In this document: positions 18,237-26,432 of the stretch, one piece after another
Numbering within the stretch: position 1 is the stretch's first letter
How the letters are laid out: each line of letters opens with the position of its first letter
Source of the DNA: CAWDMC01 sp963803295
GTDB taxonomy: Bacteria; Acidobacteriota; Terriglobia; UBA7540
Assembly (NCBI GenBank): GCA_963803295.1
Contig: CAWDMC010000023.1
Coordinates: 124,001-188,000 of the forward strand
Direction of reading: 5' to 3'
DNA length: 64,000 nucleotides
The notes under the pieces: model-generated
Told to the model about the DNA's origin: nothing
The model's input: the letters and a program-made list of their open reading frames with translations, nothing else
The model's database searches: none
Program-made: the position numbers and the translations under genes

Positions 18237-18643
18237 TGCGCAAAGATGCGGCCACGCGTGTCACGCTCAGACTTCACCCACTGCACCCGCCCGTCAAAAT
18301 ATTTGCGGAATGTTTCCGCAATGACCAGGGCGGAAACGTGATCGGAGCGTCGGTTCCCAAACGAAAACTGCCACTCAGGTGTCCCATCGGGAACAGGATC
18401 CAACTCGAGGTGTTCTTGACGGAAAGTCTCCACTCTCGCTGAGAGTTTGTTTCTCACTTCCTCCGGCCAGTCGGGCCAGTCAAATCGGGCGAACGCCCCG
18501 TCCTTCAAGAAATAGACGACGGCCTCCAGGCCCTCCGACGGGCCGTGCAGCGCTTCAACCGCCGAGGCGACGCGAGCATGAAAATCGGGATTGTAGGAAC
18601 TCAGAGCCTGCATAACTGCCATTCTACGCGCCACCCATTTCAT
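17981..18643 (-). CDS. Hypothetical protein whose 3' end overlaps the nucleotidyltransferase gene in another frame
   Basis: The frame gives 220 aa. Residues 1-150 look like a normal soluble protein (FHARVASAVEALHGPSEGL; WPDWPEEVRNKLSARVETF; SDHVSALVIAETFRKYFDGR). The last 65-70 residues are Arg/Pro/Ser-rich and lie over the nucleotidyltransferase gene, so the true product probably ended near 18236 and an indel has extended the frame. The ATG at 18643 directly follows the stop of the upstream gene (TAGATG), so it is translationally coupled. Function unknown; its place between a membrane protein and a toxin-antitoxin pair is noted. Confidence 0.55.
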   Translation of the reverse strand: MKWVARRMAVMQALSSYNPDFHARVASAVEALHGPSEGLEAVVYFLKDGAFARFDWPDWPEEVRNKLSARVETFRQEHLELDPVPDGTPEWQFSFGNRRSDHVSALVIAETFRKYFDGRVQWVKSERDTRGRIFAQCMVRDLVSIPPTNSTILRIPRRQLATELRSSRGCRLSFSGGIRRPFRRALFRKPTARLYKPVCVKSLNGLAVESGPCLTLFMTG

Positions 18644-19141
18644 CTAGGCTTGCGGCGCAGCCCCGACCAGCTCAATCGCTTCATCGAGTAGCGCGGGCAT
18701 TCGCTTCTCAAATTGTTTGAGGGGCGTCTCCAAACCACTGCCTACGCCCGAACCACGTAAAAGGTCGAACTGAACGGCGTCGTTATATCGGTGCAGTTCG
18801 GAATAGGCTTTCAACAGTCTCCCCTCGCATTCGCAACCGAGAAAGCCTGTGCGGCCTCGTGCGGCCAGCCAAGCATCGATTGCCATGCTGGCACGTGTAC
18901 CCGCAAGACCGGTGCCAATGATCCCTCGGTCAAATTTGAGCTCCTGTAGCAGCCATTCCCGGATGCTCCCCTGCTCCCCACGTTCTCTAAGGTCGCGCTC
19001 CTTCCCGAAGAGGCCCAGCGCCTGACGAGCGCTAAGCCTGGCTGCTCGAACTGCAGCCACATATGTGAACACGCCAGCGATGACGGAGCCGATGATAGCT
19101 CCTAGCAACCCGCTCAGCAGATTGTCACTTACGAAATGCAT
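18644..19141 (-). CDS. Single-span membrane protein of unknown function
   Basis: 165 aa from ATG at 19141, whose A is the last base of the nrdJ stop codon (TGATG). One membrane helix (LLSGLLGAIIGSVIAGVFTYVAAV, about residues 8-31) is followed by a cytoplasmic helical domain (ARQALGLFGKERDLRERG; QFEKRMPALLDEAIELVGA). A longer frame from 19216 lies inside nrdJ and is not needed. I recognise no family. N-terminal-anchor, helical proteins of this size are common among accessory genes beside toxin-antitoxin pairs, but no function can be assigned. Confidence 0.65.
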   Translation of the reverse strand: MHFVSDNLLSGLLGAIIGSVIAGVFTYVAAVRAARLSARQALGLFGKERDLRERGEQGSIREWLLQELKFDRGIIGTGLAGTRASMAIDAWLAARGRTGFLGCECEGRLLKAYSELHRYNDAVQFDLLRGSGVGSGLETPLKQFEKRMPALLDEAIELVGAAPQA

Positions 19142-22062
19142 CACGAACACCCACTCGTCGATCCACAATTCATGCAGCGATAGCACGCCCCGTTCCTTAC
19201 CATGATCGCGCCACAATCAGCGCAGCTTGGAGCATCATCGGTATGCTCCACGCCAGCCAATTGAGGCTGCACCGGCGATCCTTCATCCCGCGGCGAGGCG
19301 GTGGCGTGCGAGAACTGAGAAGCCAGCTTGGCAGCGTCGGTGACTTCAACATCATTCGGAGCAGCGATGCTCGAATTCTCGCGCGGTTGCGCGTCACGCG
19401 GCAGGAATTTGATCGCCAGCCAGCGGAAAATGTAATCCATCAGCGACTTGGCGTAGCCGATGTCCTTATTGCTGGACCATCCGCTGGGCTCAAAGCGGGT
19501 ATGGCTGAACTTGTCGCACAGCACCTTGAGCGGCACGCCGTACTGCAAGGCGAGCGACACGGCAGTCGCGAAAGAATCCATCAGCCCCGATACCGTGGAA
19601 CCTTCCTTGGCCATTTTCAGGAAGATCTCGCCCGGCATGCCGTTGTCGTACAGGCCAACCGTGAGGTACCCCTCGTGTCCACCCACCGAGAATTTGTGGG
19701 TGACAGCCTGACGCTCATCGGGCAGCTTGCGGCGGTAGGGCTTGGGAGCGTCAGGTACGGGGTTCGGATTTCGGGTTTCAGCTTTGGCGGCCATCGTCTC
19801 TTCCGGGTCCGGATTTCGGATCTGCGCCTTGGGCTTGGCCGCATCCGAGGTGTTTAGAGGCTGGGTCCGTTTGGAGCCGTCGCGGTAGATCGCGATGGCC
19901 TTCACCCCCAGGCGCCACGATTCGATATAGGCGTTCGAGACGTCTTCCATTGTGCATTCTTCGGGCAGATTCACCGTCTTCGAAATGGCGCCCGAGAGGA
20001 ACGGTTGCACTGCGGACATCATGCGGATGTGGCCCATATAGTGAATCGAGCGCTTGCCGTTGGCCGGCTTGAGCGAGCAGTCGAACACCGGCAGATGCTC
20101 GGGTTTGAGGTACGGCGCACCCTCGATGGTGCCGTTCTGGTCGATATAAGCGACGATCTCGGAAGCCTCCTGCTCGCTGTAGCCCAGCTTAAGCAGGGCC
20201 GTGGGAACCACGTTGTTGACAATCTTGATCAGGCCGCCGCCCACCAGTTTCTTGTACTTGACCAGCGCCAGATCGGGTTCAATACCGGTGGTATCACAAT
20301 CCATCATGAAACCGATAGTGCCAGTGGGAGCAAGCACTGTCACCTGGCCATTGCGGTATCCGTGCTTCATGCCGCTCTGCAGGCAGTCGTCCCAGATTTT
20401 CTGGGCTGCTGAAAACAGCGGCTCCGGAACATGGCGCTGATTGATGTCGTTAAGCGACTGCCGGTGCGCGGCGATGACTTCCAAGAAGGAATCGCGGTTT
20501 TCCTGATAGCGCGGGAAAGGGCCGATTTCGGCAGCGATATGGCTGGAAGCAAGATAGGCTTGGCCGTGCATGATCGCGGTAATAGCCCCGGCCACATCCC
20601 GGCCCGCGTCTGAATCGTAGGGCAGTCCGCTAGCCATGAGCAGCGCGCCGAGATTTGCATAGCCGAGCCCCAAAGGCCGAAAATCATGCGAGTTCCTGGC
20701 AATCCGTTCGGTGGGGTAACTGGCATTATCGACGATGATCTCCTGCGCCGTGACGATCACGTCGACGGCGTGGCGGAAGGCCTCCACGTCGAACCTGCCG
20801 TCGGCCGTGAGGAACTTCATCAGATTGAGAGAGGCCAGATTGCAGGCGGAATCGTCGAGAAACATGTACTCGCTGCAAGGATTGGAAGCATTGATGCGTG
20901 CTGTAGCCTTACAGGGGTTCCATCTGTTGATGACGGTGTCGAACTGCATCCCCGGATCGCCGCACTGCCACGCCGCTTCCGCAATCTGGCGCATCAGGTC
21001 GCGGGCGCGATAAGTTTGGTCCGTCTCACCGTTGGTAATCTTGCGCGTAGCCCAATCCTTATCTTCGATGACGGCCTTCATGAAATCGTCATTGGCGCGG
21101 ACACTGTTGTTGGCGTTCTGGAAGAAAATGGAGCTGTAAGCTTCGCCGTCAATCGAAGGGTCGTAGCCCGCATCCACCAGAGCCCACGCTTTACGTTCTT
21201 CTTTGGCCTTGCACGCGACGAAGTCGCCAATGTCAGGATGATCGGCATTGAGGATCACCATCTTGGCAGCGCGCCGCGTCTTGCCACCAGACTTGATCAC
21301 GCCGGCGAATGCGTCAAACCCTTTCATAAAAGAAAGAGGACCGGAGGCCGAACCGCCACCCGAAAGTGTCTCCTGTGAGGAGCGTAGGGGCGAGAGGTTC
21401 GTACCAGTGCCCGAACCCCATTTGAAGAGCATACCCTCAGTCTTCGCCAGATCGAGGATGCTAGGCAGATTGTCTTGCACGGAGTTAATGAAGCAGGCGG
21501 AGCATTGCGGATGACGGTAGGCCTCGGTTTCCTTTTTCACGCTCGCCGTTTCCGGATCCCAATACCAGCCGATGCCTTCGGAACTGCGTTTGTACTTGTG
21601 CCACAAACCGAGATTGAACCAGACGGGAGAATTGAATGCCGCCTTCTGGCGAACTAGCAGGTGCACCAGTTCGGCGTGAAAAGTCTTCGCGTCGTGATCG
21701 GTGCGAAAGTATCCGCCCTCCTTACCCCAGTCAGCGATGGTATCGGCAACCCGGCCTATGATGTGCTTGGCGCTCGATTCGCGATCGGGGCTGGTCAGTT
21801 TGCCATGAAAGTATTTTGAGGCCACGATGTTCGTGGCCGTCTGGGACCAGTCTTTGGGGACCTCTACGTGGCGCTGCTCGAAGATGGTCTGACCCTTTTC
21901 ATTCTGGATGGCCGCGGTCCGGGTGTCCCATTCGACCTCGTCAAAGGGATGAATGCCCGGCTTGGTAAAATAACGCGTGAATACTAGTCCCCGCTTGGCT
22001 GCGGTCTCACTCGAGGCCGGCACGCCAACGGACGCCATGAAAACAGCTTCGCGCTCCGCCAT
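19141..22062 (-). CDS. nrdJ: Adenosylcobalamin-dependent (class II) ribonucleoside-diphosphate reductase
   Basis: Makes deoxyribonucleotides using a cobalamin-generated thiyl radical, so it works with or without oxygen. 973 aa; ATG at 22062 has GGGAGG at good spacing. Family landmarks include the N-terminal substrate site QCSACFINSV (186-195), SGTGTNLSPLR (217-227), the active-site NPCSEY (Cys396, Glu398) and GTIGFMMDCDTTGIEPDLAL. A C-terminal zinc ribbon (CADCGA ... CYRCMNCG) ends the protein, as in the long NrdJ form. The TSCPL-type tail (GHEGYLTVGLYDNGMPGEIF) is present. It heads an operon with the downstream membrane protein. A promoter with a palindrome lies about 210 bases upstream. No cobalamin riboswitch was seen. 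Confidence 0.95.
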   Translation of the reverse strand: MAEREAVFMASVGVPASSETAAKRGLVFTRYFTKPGIHPFDEVEWDTRTAAIQNEKGQTIFEQRHVEVPKDWSQTATNIVASKYFHGKLTSPDRESSAKHIIGRVADTIADWGKEGGYFRTDHDAKTFHAELVHLLVRQKAAFNSPVWFNLGLWHKYKRSSEGIGWYWDPETASVKKETEAYRHPQCSACFINSVQDNLPSILDLAKTEGMLFKWGSGTGTNLSPLRSSQETLSGGGSASGPLSFMKGFDAFAGVIKSGGKTRRAAKMVILNADHPDIGDFVACKAKEERKAWALVDAGYDPSIDGEAYSSIFFQNANNSVRANDDFMKAVIEDKDWATRKITNGETDQTYRARDLMRQIAEAAWQCGDPGMQFDTVINRWNPCKATARINASNPCSEYMFLDDSACNLASLNLMKFLTADGRFDVEAFRHAVDVIVTAQEIIVDNASYPTERIARNSHDFRPLGLGYANLGALLMASGLPYDSDAGRDVAGAITAIMHGQAYLASSHIAAEIGPFPRYQENRDSFLEVIAAHRQSLNDINQRHVPEPLFSAAQKIWDDCLQSGMKHGYRNGQVTVLAPTGTIGFMMDCDTTGIEPDLALVKYKKLVGGGLIKIVNNVVPTALLKLGYSEQEASEIVAYIDQNGTIEGAPYLKPEHLPVFDCSLKPANGKRSIHYMGHIRMMSAVQPFLSGAISKTVNLPEECTMEDVSNAYIESWRLGVKAIAIYRDGSKRTQPLNTSDAAKPKAQIRNPDPEETMAAKAETRNPNPVPDAPKPYRRKLPDERQAVTHKFSVGGHEGYLTVGLYDNGMPGEIFLKMAKEGSTVSGLMDSFATAVSLALQYGVPLKVLCDKFSHTRFEPSGWSSNKDIGYAKSLMDYIFRWLAIKFLPRDAQPRENSSIAAPNDVEVTDAAKLASQFSHATASPRDEGSPVQPQLAGVEHTDDAPSCADCGAIMVRNGACYRCMNCGSTSGCS

Positions 22063-22273
22063 TATCAATCCTCCCTGACTGATGTGATGTGGATGCAAGG
22101 GAATCAGGGTTTGAACGCTCGTCGCCGGCATGCCAAGCCGGCTGCGATCCACGGCCCTTCCCGGAGGCCGGGCAAACCCCAAAATCTCGATCGTGTCTCT
22201 GGTTGCCCTCCGCAGTCGCTTGCGGCGGCAGCCTTCATCTCTCGCTTTTATGAACAAATCCAAACGCTCAGGA

Positions 22274-22303
22274 ACTCTAAACCCAACATGCGGCACTTGT
22301 CAA
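22274..22303 (-). promoter_or_regulatory. Candidate nrdJ promoter
   Basis: Reading on the minus strand: TTGACA (22303-22298), an 18-base spacer, then TAGAGT (22279-22274), giving a leader of about 205 bases before nrdJ. The -35 is perfect; the -10 matches in four positions. Confidence 0.5.
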
Positions 22304-22306
22304 GTG
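22294..22306. promoter_or_regulatory. Thirteen-base palindrome over the nrdJ -35 element
   Basis: CACTTG-T-CAAGTG, a perfect six-plus-six inverted repeat whose centre covers the -35 hexamer. Its position would let a dimeric repressor block polymerase. It does not match the NrdR box consensus. A separate sequence at 22344-22353 (CTATATGTAG) is closer to half of an NrdR site but has no partner at the usual spacing. Confidence 0.4.
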
Positions 22307-22637
22307 AAACTACAACCTGTTGTGGTCTATTCTTAGCGACAATCTATATGTAGGGTAAGTCATGTACTGTCTGATAGATATCCTTATGTGACATATACGA
22401 ACCACACCGCCACAGAACCTACATTAGAGAGATTTAATGTTGAAGCTAAGACGCTTACCATCAATAGCTTGCTTTCCCCGCGGCCTGCGGGCGACTGCTC
22501 AAGCTTCAAGAGGTACTTACTAGATAAAGCCCGCTCGAGGTCTGAAGGTCTGTTGATCGGGCAATCACTGGAGAGAAAAATGGTGTGAGGGTTCTCGTCG
22601 TGTTTCTCAGGCCCGGAATCGGGCTCTCCGTGCGGTC
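22304..22637. other. Intergenic region upstream of nrdJ, AT-rich, no gene seen
   Basis: Between the nrdJ promoter and the carD terminator. A 66-codon frame (22388-22588, plus) lacks family likeness and a ribosome site. The AT-rich part around 22340-22440 holds the NrdR-like sequence noted above. Confidence 0.45.
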
Positions 22638-22676
22638 AAAAAGAAAAGCCGGACCGCCTCAACCGCTCCGGCTCTT
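22638..22676 (-). terminator. Rho-independent terminator of carD
   Basis: On the minus strand AGCCGGA (22673-22667) pairs with TCCGGCT (22653-22647) across a 13-base loop and is followed by TTTTCTTTTT (22647-22638). It lies 24 bases after the carD stop. Confidence 0.85.
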
Positions 22677-22699
22677 TTCCCAATGGAAGGTGAGGTGAT

Positions 22700-23209
22700 C
22701 TAGCTCGGCAATTGAATCTTGAGGTTCGATTTACTCAGCGCCTTAACTAGCTGAGTCTCAATGGTTTCCCGGGACGTACTGCGTGCCACCGCAATTTCGT
22801 CGACAAGAAGCTGCCAGGAGCGATCGAGCATGCGCTTTTCGCGGAATGAAAGCGGCTTGCCTTGGCTTAATACCAGAAGACTCTTGCACACTTCCGCGAC
22901 TTGGTGGAGCGAGCCGGTGCGCATTTTCTCGGAATTTTCCTTGAAACGGCCCTTCCAGTCCGGAGGAGCCTGACATGATCCACAATTCAGGTAATCCAAC
23001 ACGTCCTGAATCTCACGATGCCGGGCCACACGACGCAAGCCGACGTTGACAACGTTCGTGACAGGTACCGTAATTCGAAGTGAGCCAGATTGAAGTTTGA
23101 GGTGGTAAAAAGCTTCTGTTTGACCGGTGAGATTTCGATTTGCGATTTGTTCGACGATTCCTACGCCCTGATTAGGATAGACAATCTTATCCCCTATCTG
23201 GAACGGCAT
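22700..23209 (-). CDS. carD: CarD/CdnL-family RNA polymerase-binding regulator
   Basis: 169 aa. The N-terminal RNAP-interacting Tudor-like domain is clear (FQIGDKIVYPNQGVGIVEQI; RITVPVTNVVNVGLRRV), and a helical C-terminal domain follows (VAEVCKSLLVLSQGKPLSFREKRMLDRSWQLLVDEIA). Such proteins bind the RNAP beta subunit and stabilise open complexes at many promoters, including rRNA ones. The segment between the domains holds CGSC (Cys76, Cys79), not a usual CarD feature. It has its own consensus-like promoter upstream and a strong terminator, so it is a monocistronic unit. Confidence 0.93.
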   Translation of the reverse strand: MPFQIGDKIVYPNQGVGIVEQIANRNLTGQTEAFYHLKLQSGSLRITVPVTNVVNVGLRRVARHREIQDVLDYLNCGSCQAPPDWKGRFKENSEKMRTGSLHQVAEVCKSLLVLSQGKPLSFREKRMLDRSWQLLVDEIAVARSTSRETIETQLVKALSKSNLKIQLPS

Positions 23210-23259
23210 ATATTAACCCCCTTCGGAAATCGACGCCTACCTTCGTTCAAGTAAATGCG

Positions 23260-23288
23260 ATGTTAGCGCCGTCGCGAACATATGTCAA
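23260..23288 (-). promoter_or_regulatory. Candidate sigma70-type promoter of carD
   Basis: On the minus strand TTGACA (23288-23283), a 17-base spacer and TAACAT (23265-23260), about 50 bases before the carD ATG. Near-consensus hexamers with ideal spacing. Confidence 0.7.
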
Positions 23289-23483
23289 GGGAGGTATTGC
23301 GGAAGTTTCACTCTTGCGTATGACTTAAAGAGCCAGCGCAAGCGCTGGGCAGGCGCATCGGGGCTGATCCAAGCTGCTTGTGAATTCCACCAGAAGAGGC
23401 GGCCTAGCCTCTGCTACTAGCTCAAGGGGCGGGCACTGACTCCGTTTTCTCTCTGGTTGACTTGTCCCTCTGCTGGTTGGTAG

Positions 23484-23905
23484 CCTCGTGTCACGCAAAC
23501 TCTGAATTTCAATTACGGGGAGATCCGCAAATTCGCGGCGTGCTTCATGCGGCTTCTGCGGGACGAAATGCCCGGTGTTCGTCGTGTTGCCATGACGATG
23601 CACGGGATGGGCGCTGGATTGTGGGCGCTGGATTGGATGAGCGCGAGTCTTTTCTCGCAGAAATCGCCGGTATATCGGATGCGCGCGATCAGGGTGTCAT
23701 GCCAGAGTCAATTGACGGGTCCACCGCCAACGTCTACCTGGAAGTGGGATACGCATGGGGAAAGGGCCGGACTACGCTGCTCCTCGCCCGGACGGGAGAG
23801 GAGTTGAAATTCGATGTTCGCGGCCAGCGCTGCATCGTTTACAAGAGCATCGCCGACCTGTCGAAGAAGCTCGCGGCCGATCTGCCAGGGCTCAAGCAAA
23901 TATGA
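23484..23905 (+). pseudogene. Gene remnant broken by a 14-bp tandem duplication
   Basis: Two frames hold parts of one protein. The first reads NYGEIRKFAACFMRLLRDEM and MPGVRRVAMTMHGMGAGL; the second reads DERESFLAEIAG and ends with NVYLEVGYAWGKGRTTLLL and FDVRGQRCIVYKSI. They meet exactly at a perfect tandem repeat of TGGGCGCTGGATTG (23609-23622 and 23623-23636). Removing one copy restores MHGMGAGLDERESF in one frame. The C-terminal part looks like a TIR-like or deoxyribosyltransferase-like nucleotide-binding fold (E-V-G-Y-A-x-G-K-x motif); I cannot name the family. The N-terminus has no start after a TAG at 23481, so further decay is likely. Confidence 0.7.
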
Positions 23906-24021
23906 CGTCCCTTATTCCCAGAGTGCCAGGGTTAAGGCTAGAGTCGTTGCCCGGGAGACCCGCAAAGAAGAATTACAGCCTCTATTTTCCGGGGGCCTGC
24001 CGTTATCGTTTTCGAGGCTTC

Positions 24022-25488
24022 TTATTGTGCATAGCGCAGATACACGGTGCGCGTTTCCGTGTAGAAATCCAGCGCCGCCGGACCCTGCTCGCGCATCCCA
24101 AAACTCGATTCCTTGGTGCCGCCGAACGGCAACTGATATTCGACGCCGGCTGTGGGCAGATTCACGGTGATCAAGCCGGCTTCGATGCCGTTAATAAACT
24201 GATGAACACGGGTGAGATCGCGCGAAACCACTGAGGCCGAAAGCCCGAACTTAACGCCATTGGCTAGTCGCATAGCGTCCTCGAAATCCTCAGCCTGCAT
24301 CAACGCGAGCACCGGCCCGAAGACTTCCTCCTGGGCGATACGCATCTCAGGGGTGACGTCGTCGAACACGGTGGGCTCGATGAAGTAACCCTTGTCGTAA
24401 GCTCCACCCGTGAGCCGTTTGCCTCCGCACAGAAGCGTGGCGCCCTGGCGTTTGGCGATCTCAATGTACTCGAGGTCGGTCTTGAGCTGGTTTTCGTCCA
24501 CGGCAGGACCGATATCGATGCCCGGTTCCAGTCCGTTACCCACCTTCAATTTGCGTGTGCGCTCAACCAGTTTCTCTGCCAGCGGCGCGTATATGTCGCG
24601 CTCGATGATGGCACGGCTGCAGGCTGTACACTTCTGACCGGTAGAGAAGAAGGCGCCATTCACTAGCACCTCGACAGCGTAGTCGAGATTGGTATCCCTC
24701 AGCACCACAGTGGGATTCTTGCCACCCATTTCGAGCTGCACGCGCACCTTGCGTCCTGCCATCTTCTCATGCAGGGCATTGCCCACACCGCAGGATCCCG
24801 TAAAGGAGACCGCGCGCAGGGCCGGATGCATCACCATGGCATCCCCGACGGAGCCACCCCCGCCCGTGACAAAGTTGAGCACACCCTTGGGAATTCCGGC
24901 CTCGTGCAAGGCTTCCACCAAACGGAAAGTGCTGAGGGGCGCAAGCGAGGCGGGCTTTATTACCACCGTGTTTCCGGCCACTAGTGCCGGAGCCATCTTC
25001 CAGGCAGGAATGGCGCTCGGGAAGTTCCAGGGTGTGATCAGCCCGACCGCCCCAAGAGGTTTGCGCAGCGTGTAGCAGAACACGTTCTCGCGCTCGGAAG
25101 GGATCTGATAGTTGAACGAACGCGCCCCTTCGCCGCCAAAATAGCGAAGGATGTTGATGGCCCGCTTCACCTCTCCCTTAGCCTCGGGAAGCGTCTTTCC
25201 TTCCTCGCGTGTCATCTCCTCAGCCAGCTTGCCCCAGCGGCTCTCCACGATCTCCGCCGCTTTGTACAGATACTCGCCGCGTAAGGGAGCAGGCTTGGCA
25301 ATCCAGGCCGGTTGAGCCTTCGCCGCCGCTGCAAATGCCGCTTCCACGTCCTCGTGTCCGGAGGATTGGAACCTACCCACCACCTCACTCGTATCGGCGG
25401 GATTGACGTCGGCGAAAGTGCGCTTCGAGCTGGCTTCAACCCATTCTCCGTTGATGTAGTTGCGGAACACCTCGGACACTTGGGGCAT
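24022..25488 (-). CDS. NAD(P)-dependent aldehyde dehydrogenase, 2-oxoglutarate-semialdehyde-dehydrogenase type
   Basis: 488 aa, full-length ALDH. Landmarks are ITPWNFPSAIPAWKMAPAL (nucleotide-site entry), KPASLAPLS, FTGSCGVG, the general-base Glu in LEMGGKNP and the catalytic Cys in STGQKCTACSR. The pattern NYINGEWVEASS plus LPTAGVEYQLPFGGTKESS resembles alpha-ketoglutaric semialdehyde dehydrogenases, which finish the oxidative glucarate/arabinose pathways; other semialdehydes remain possible. It is a single gene. The nearby myo-inositol oxygenase makes glucuronate, which could feed such a route, but the enzymes between are not in this window. Confidence 0.85.
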   Translation of the reverse strand: MPQVSEVFRNYINGEWVEASSKRTFADVNPADTSEVVGRFQSSGHEDVEAAFAAAAKAQPAWIAKPAPLRGEYLYKAAEIVESRWGKLAEEMTREEGKTLPEAKGEVKRAINILRYFGGEGARSFNYQIPSERENVFCYTLRKPLGAVGLITPWNFPSAIPAWKMAPALVAGNTVVIKPASLAPLSTFRLVEALHEAGIPKGVLNFVTGGGGSVGDAMVMHPALRAVSFTGSCGVGNALHEKMAGRKVRVQLEMGGKNPTVVLRDTNLDYAVEVLVNGAFFSTGQKCTACSRAIIERDIYAPLAEKLVERTRKLKVGNGLEPGIDIGPAVDENQLKTDLEYIEIAKRQGATLLCGGKRLTGGAYDKGYFIEPTVFDDVTPEMRIAQEEVFGPVLALMQAEDFEDAMRLANGVKFGLSASVVSRDLTRVHQFINGIEAGLITVNLPTAGVEYQLPFGGTKESSFGMREQGPAALDFYTETRTVYLRYAQ

Positions 25489-25869
25489 GACGACCTCCGC
25501 CAGGATCGACTCGTTACGAGCCGCAGGATCGGGTTCCGAAAAGGTGGTGAAGGAAAAGCCGGAAACTCATTATCGACAGCGGCCGAGGCGGGTGTCAAGC
25601 AACCTGGCGGATGGACAATCCGTGTTACTGCAATCTGAGCACGTGGCCCTGACTCGCGGTGAGCGAGGCCAGGCCCGGAAGCTTGGCGGACACTTTGACC
25701 AAAAAGTTCCGTGCGCGGTACAGAAGCGTCTCCCGGCACCAGCACGCTGGTCGCCAAGATACGAGTTCCGTGCTTCTATGCAGGGTGGCAATGAGGATAT
25801 CGAAAGGTGGGTGCGGCTGGGTCTTGGTCGGTGCTGCTAACAATCGCGGTTCAAACCAGTGACGTGCAC
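25489..25869. other. Intergenic region, no convincing gene
   Basis: 381 bases upstream of the aldehyde dehydrogenase. Frames of 70-126 codons exist on both strands; none has a ribosome site or recognisable family. Possibly promoter and leader only. Confidence 0.45.
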
Positions 25870-26244
25870 CTACCGCTTCTCTTCCTCGACGGTGATTTTT
25901 AGCGCTCTTAGAAACTGTGCGTCCTGATTAGTCAAATGGAAATCACTGCTGATAGCCTTCTTCCCAGGCTTAGAAGAGCTGGAGGAATCCCCATCGGCGG
26001 AAAGCTGCAAGGCTGCTTCGTCGCGCCGGTTGAAGCCAATCGTAACTTCCAGAACTAGAAAGAGATCGTAGCCAGCGGCGCGAATTTGTTCCATCACTTC
26101 CGAAACGCGAGCGGAGTCCGAAAGCGAGTCATTGATGGCATGGCCAAGTTCATCGATGAGGCGTTTGAAGTTTTCGTCCTGGATCAATGGGCACCAGATT
26201 TCATGCTCCAAACTCCCTCGCCTCCAAGACCACCCTGGAAGCAT
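25870..26244 (-). CDS. Small hypothetical protein
   Basis: 124 aa from ATG at 26244 (MLPGWSWRRGSLEHEIW). The frame extends upstream, but that part (cysteine/leucine clusters) covers a low-complexity spacer of CAAGCAACG-type repeats and is unlikely to be translated. The body is mixed alpha/beta (ENFKRLIDELGHAINDSLSD; EQIRAAGYDLFLVLEVTIGF), then a serine-rich linker (DGDSSSSSKPGKK) and a C-terminal DAQFLRALKITVEEEKR. I do not recognise the family. It is divergent from the tssK gene and shares its upstream region, which may mean a functional link. Confidence 0.6.
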   Translation of the reverse strand: MLPGWSWRRGSLEHEIWCPLIQDENFKRLIDELGHAINDSLSDSARVSEVMEQIRAAGYDLFLVLEVTIGFNRRDEAALQLSADGDSSSSSKPGKKAISSDFHLTNQDAQFLRALKITVEEEKR

Positions 26245-26432
26245 AGCGAAAATTGTAGGCCCGTGGGAACAGGCTGTCAAGCAAGTCAGGCAACGCAAGC
26301 AATGCAGCAACGCAACGCAAGCAACGCACTTGGGCGACTGGGTCGCATAGGGCCTCAGCCGCCTGGAGGTTGATCTGTCGGCCACTTCTTGATTTGACTT
26401 AGCCCGAACTCTCTTGTTAGTTTGTAAGCGCG

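Noticed and set aside
22063..22340. Cobalamin riboswitch before nrdJ
   Set aside because: I found no B12 box or the expected multi-helix arrangement; only a promoter and a palindrome were supported.
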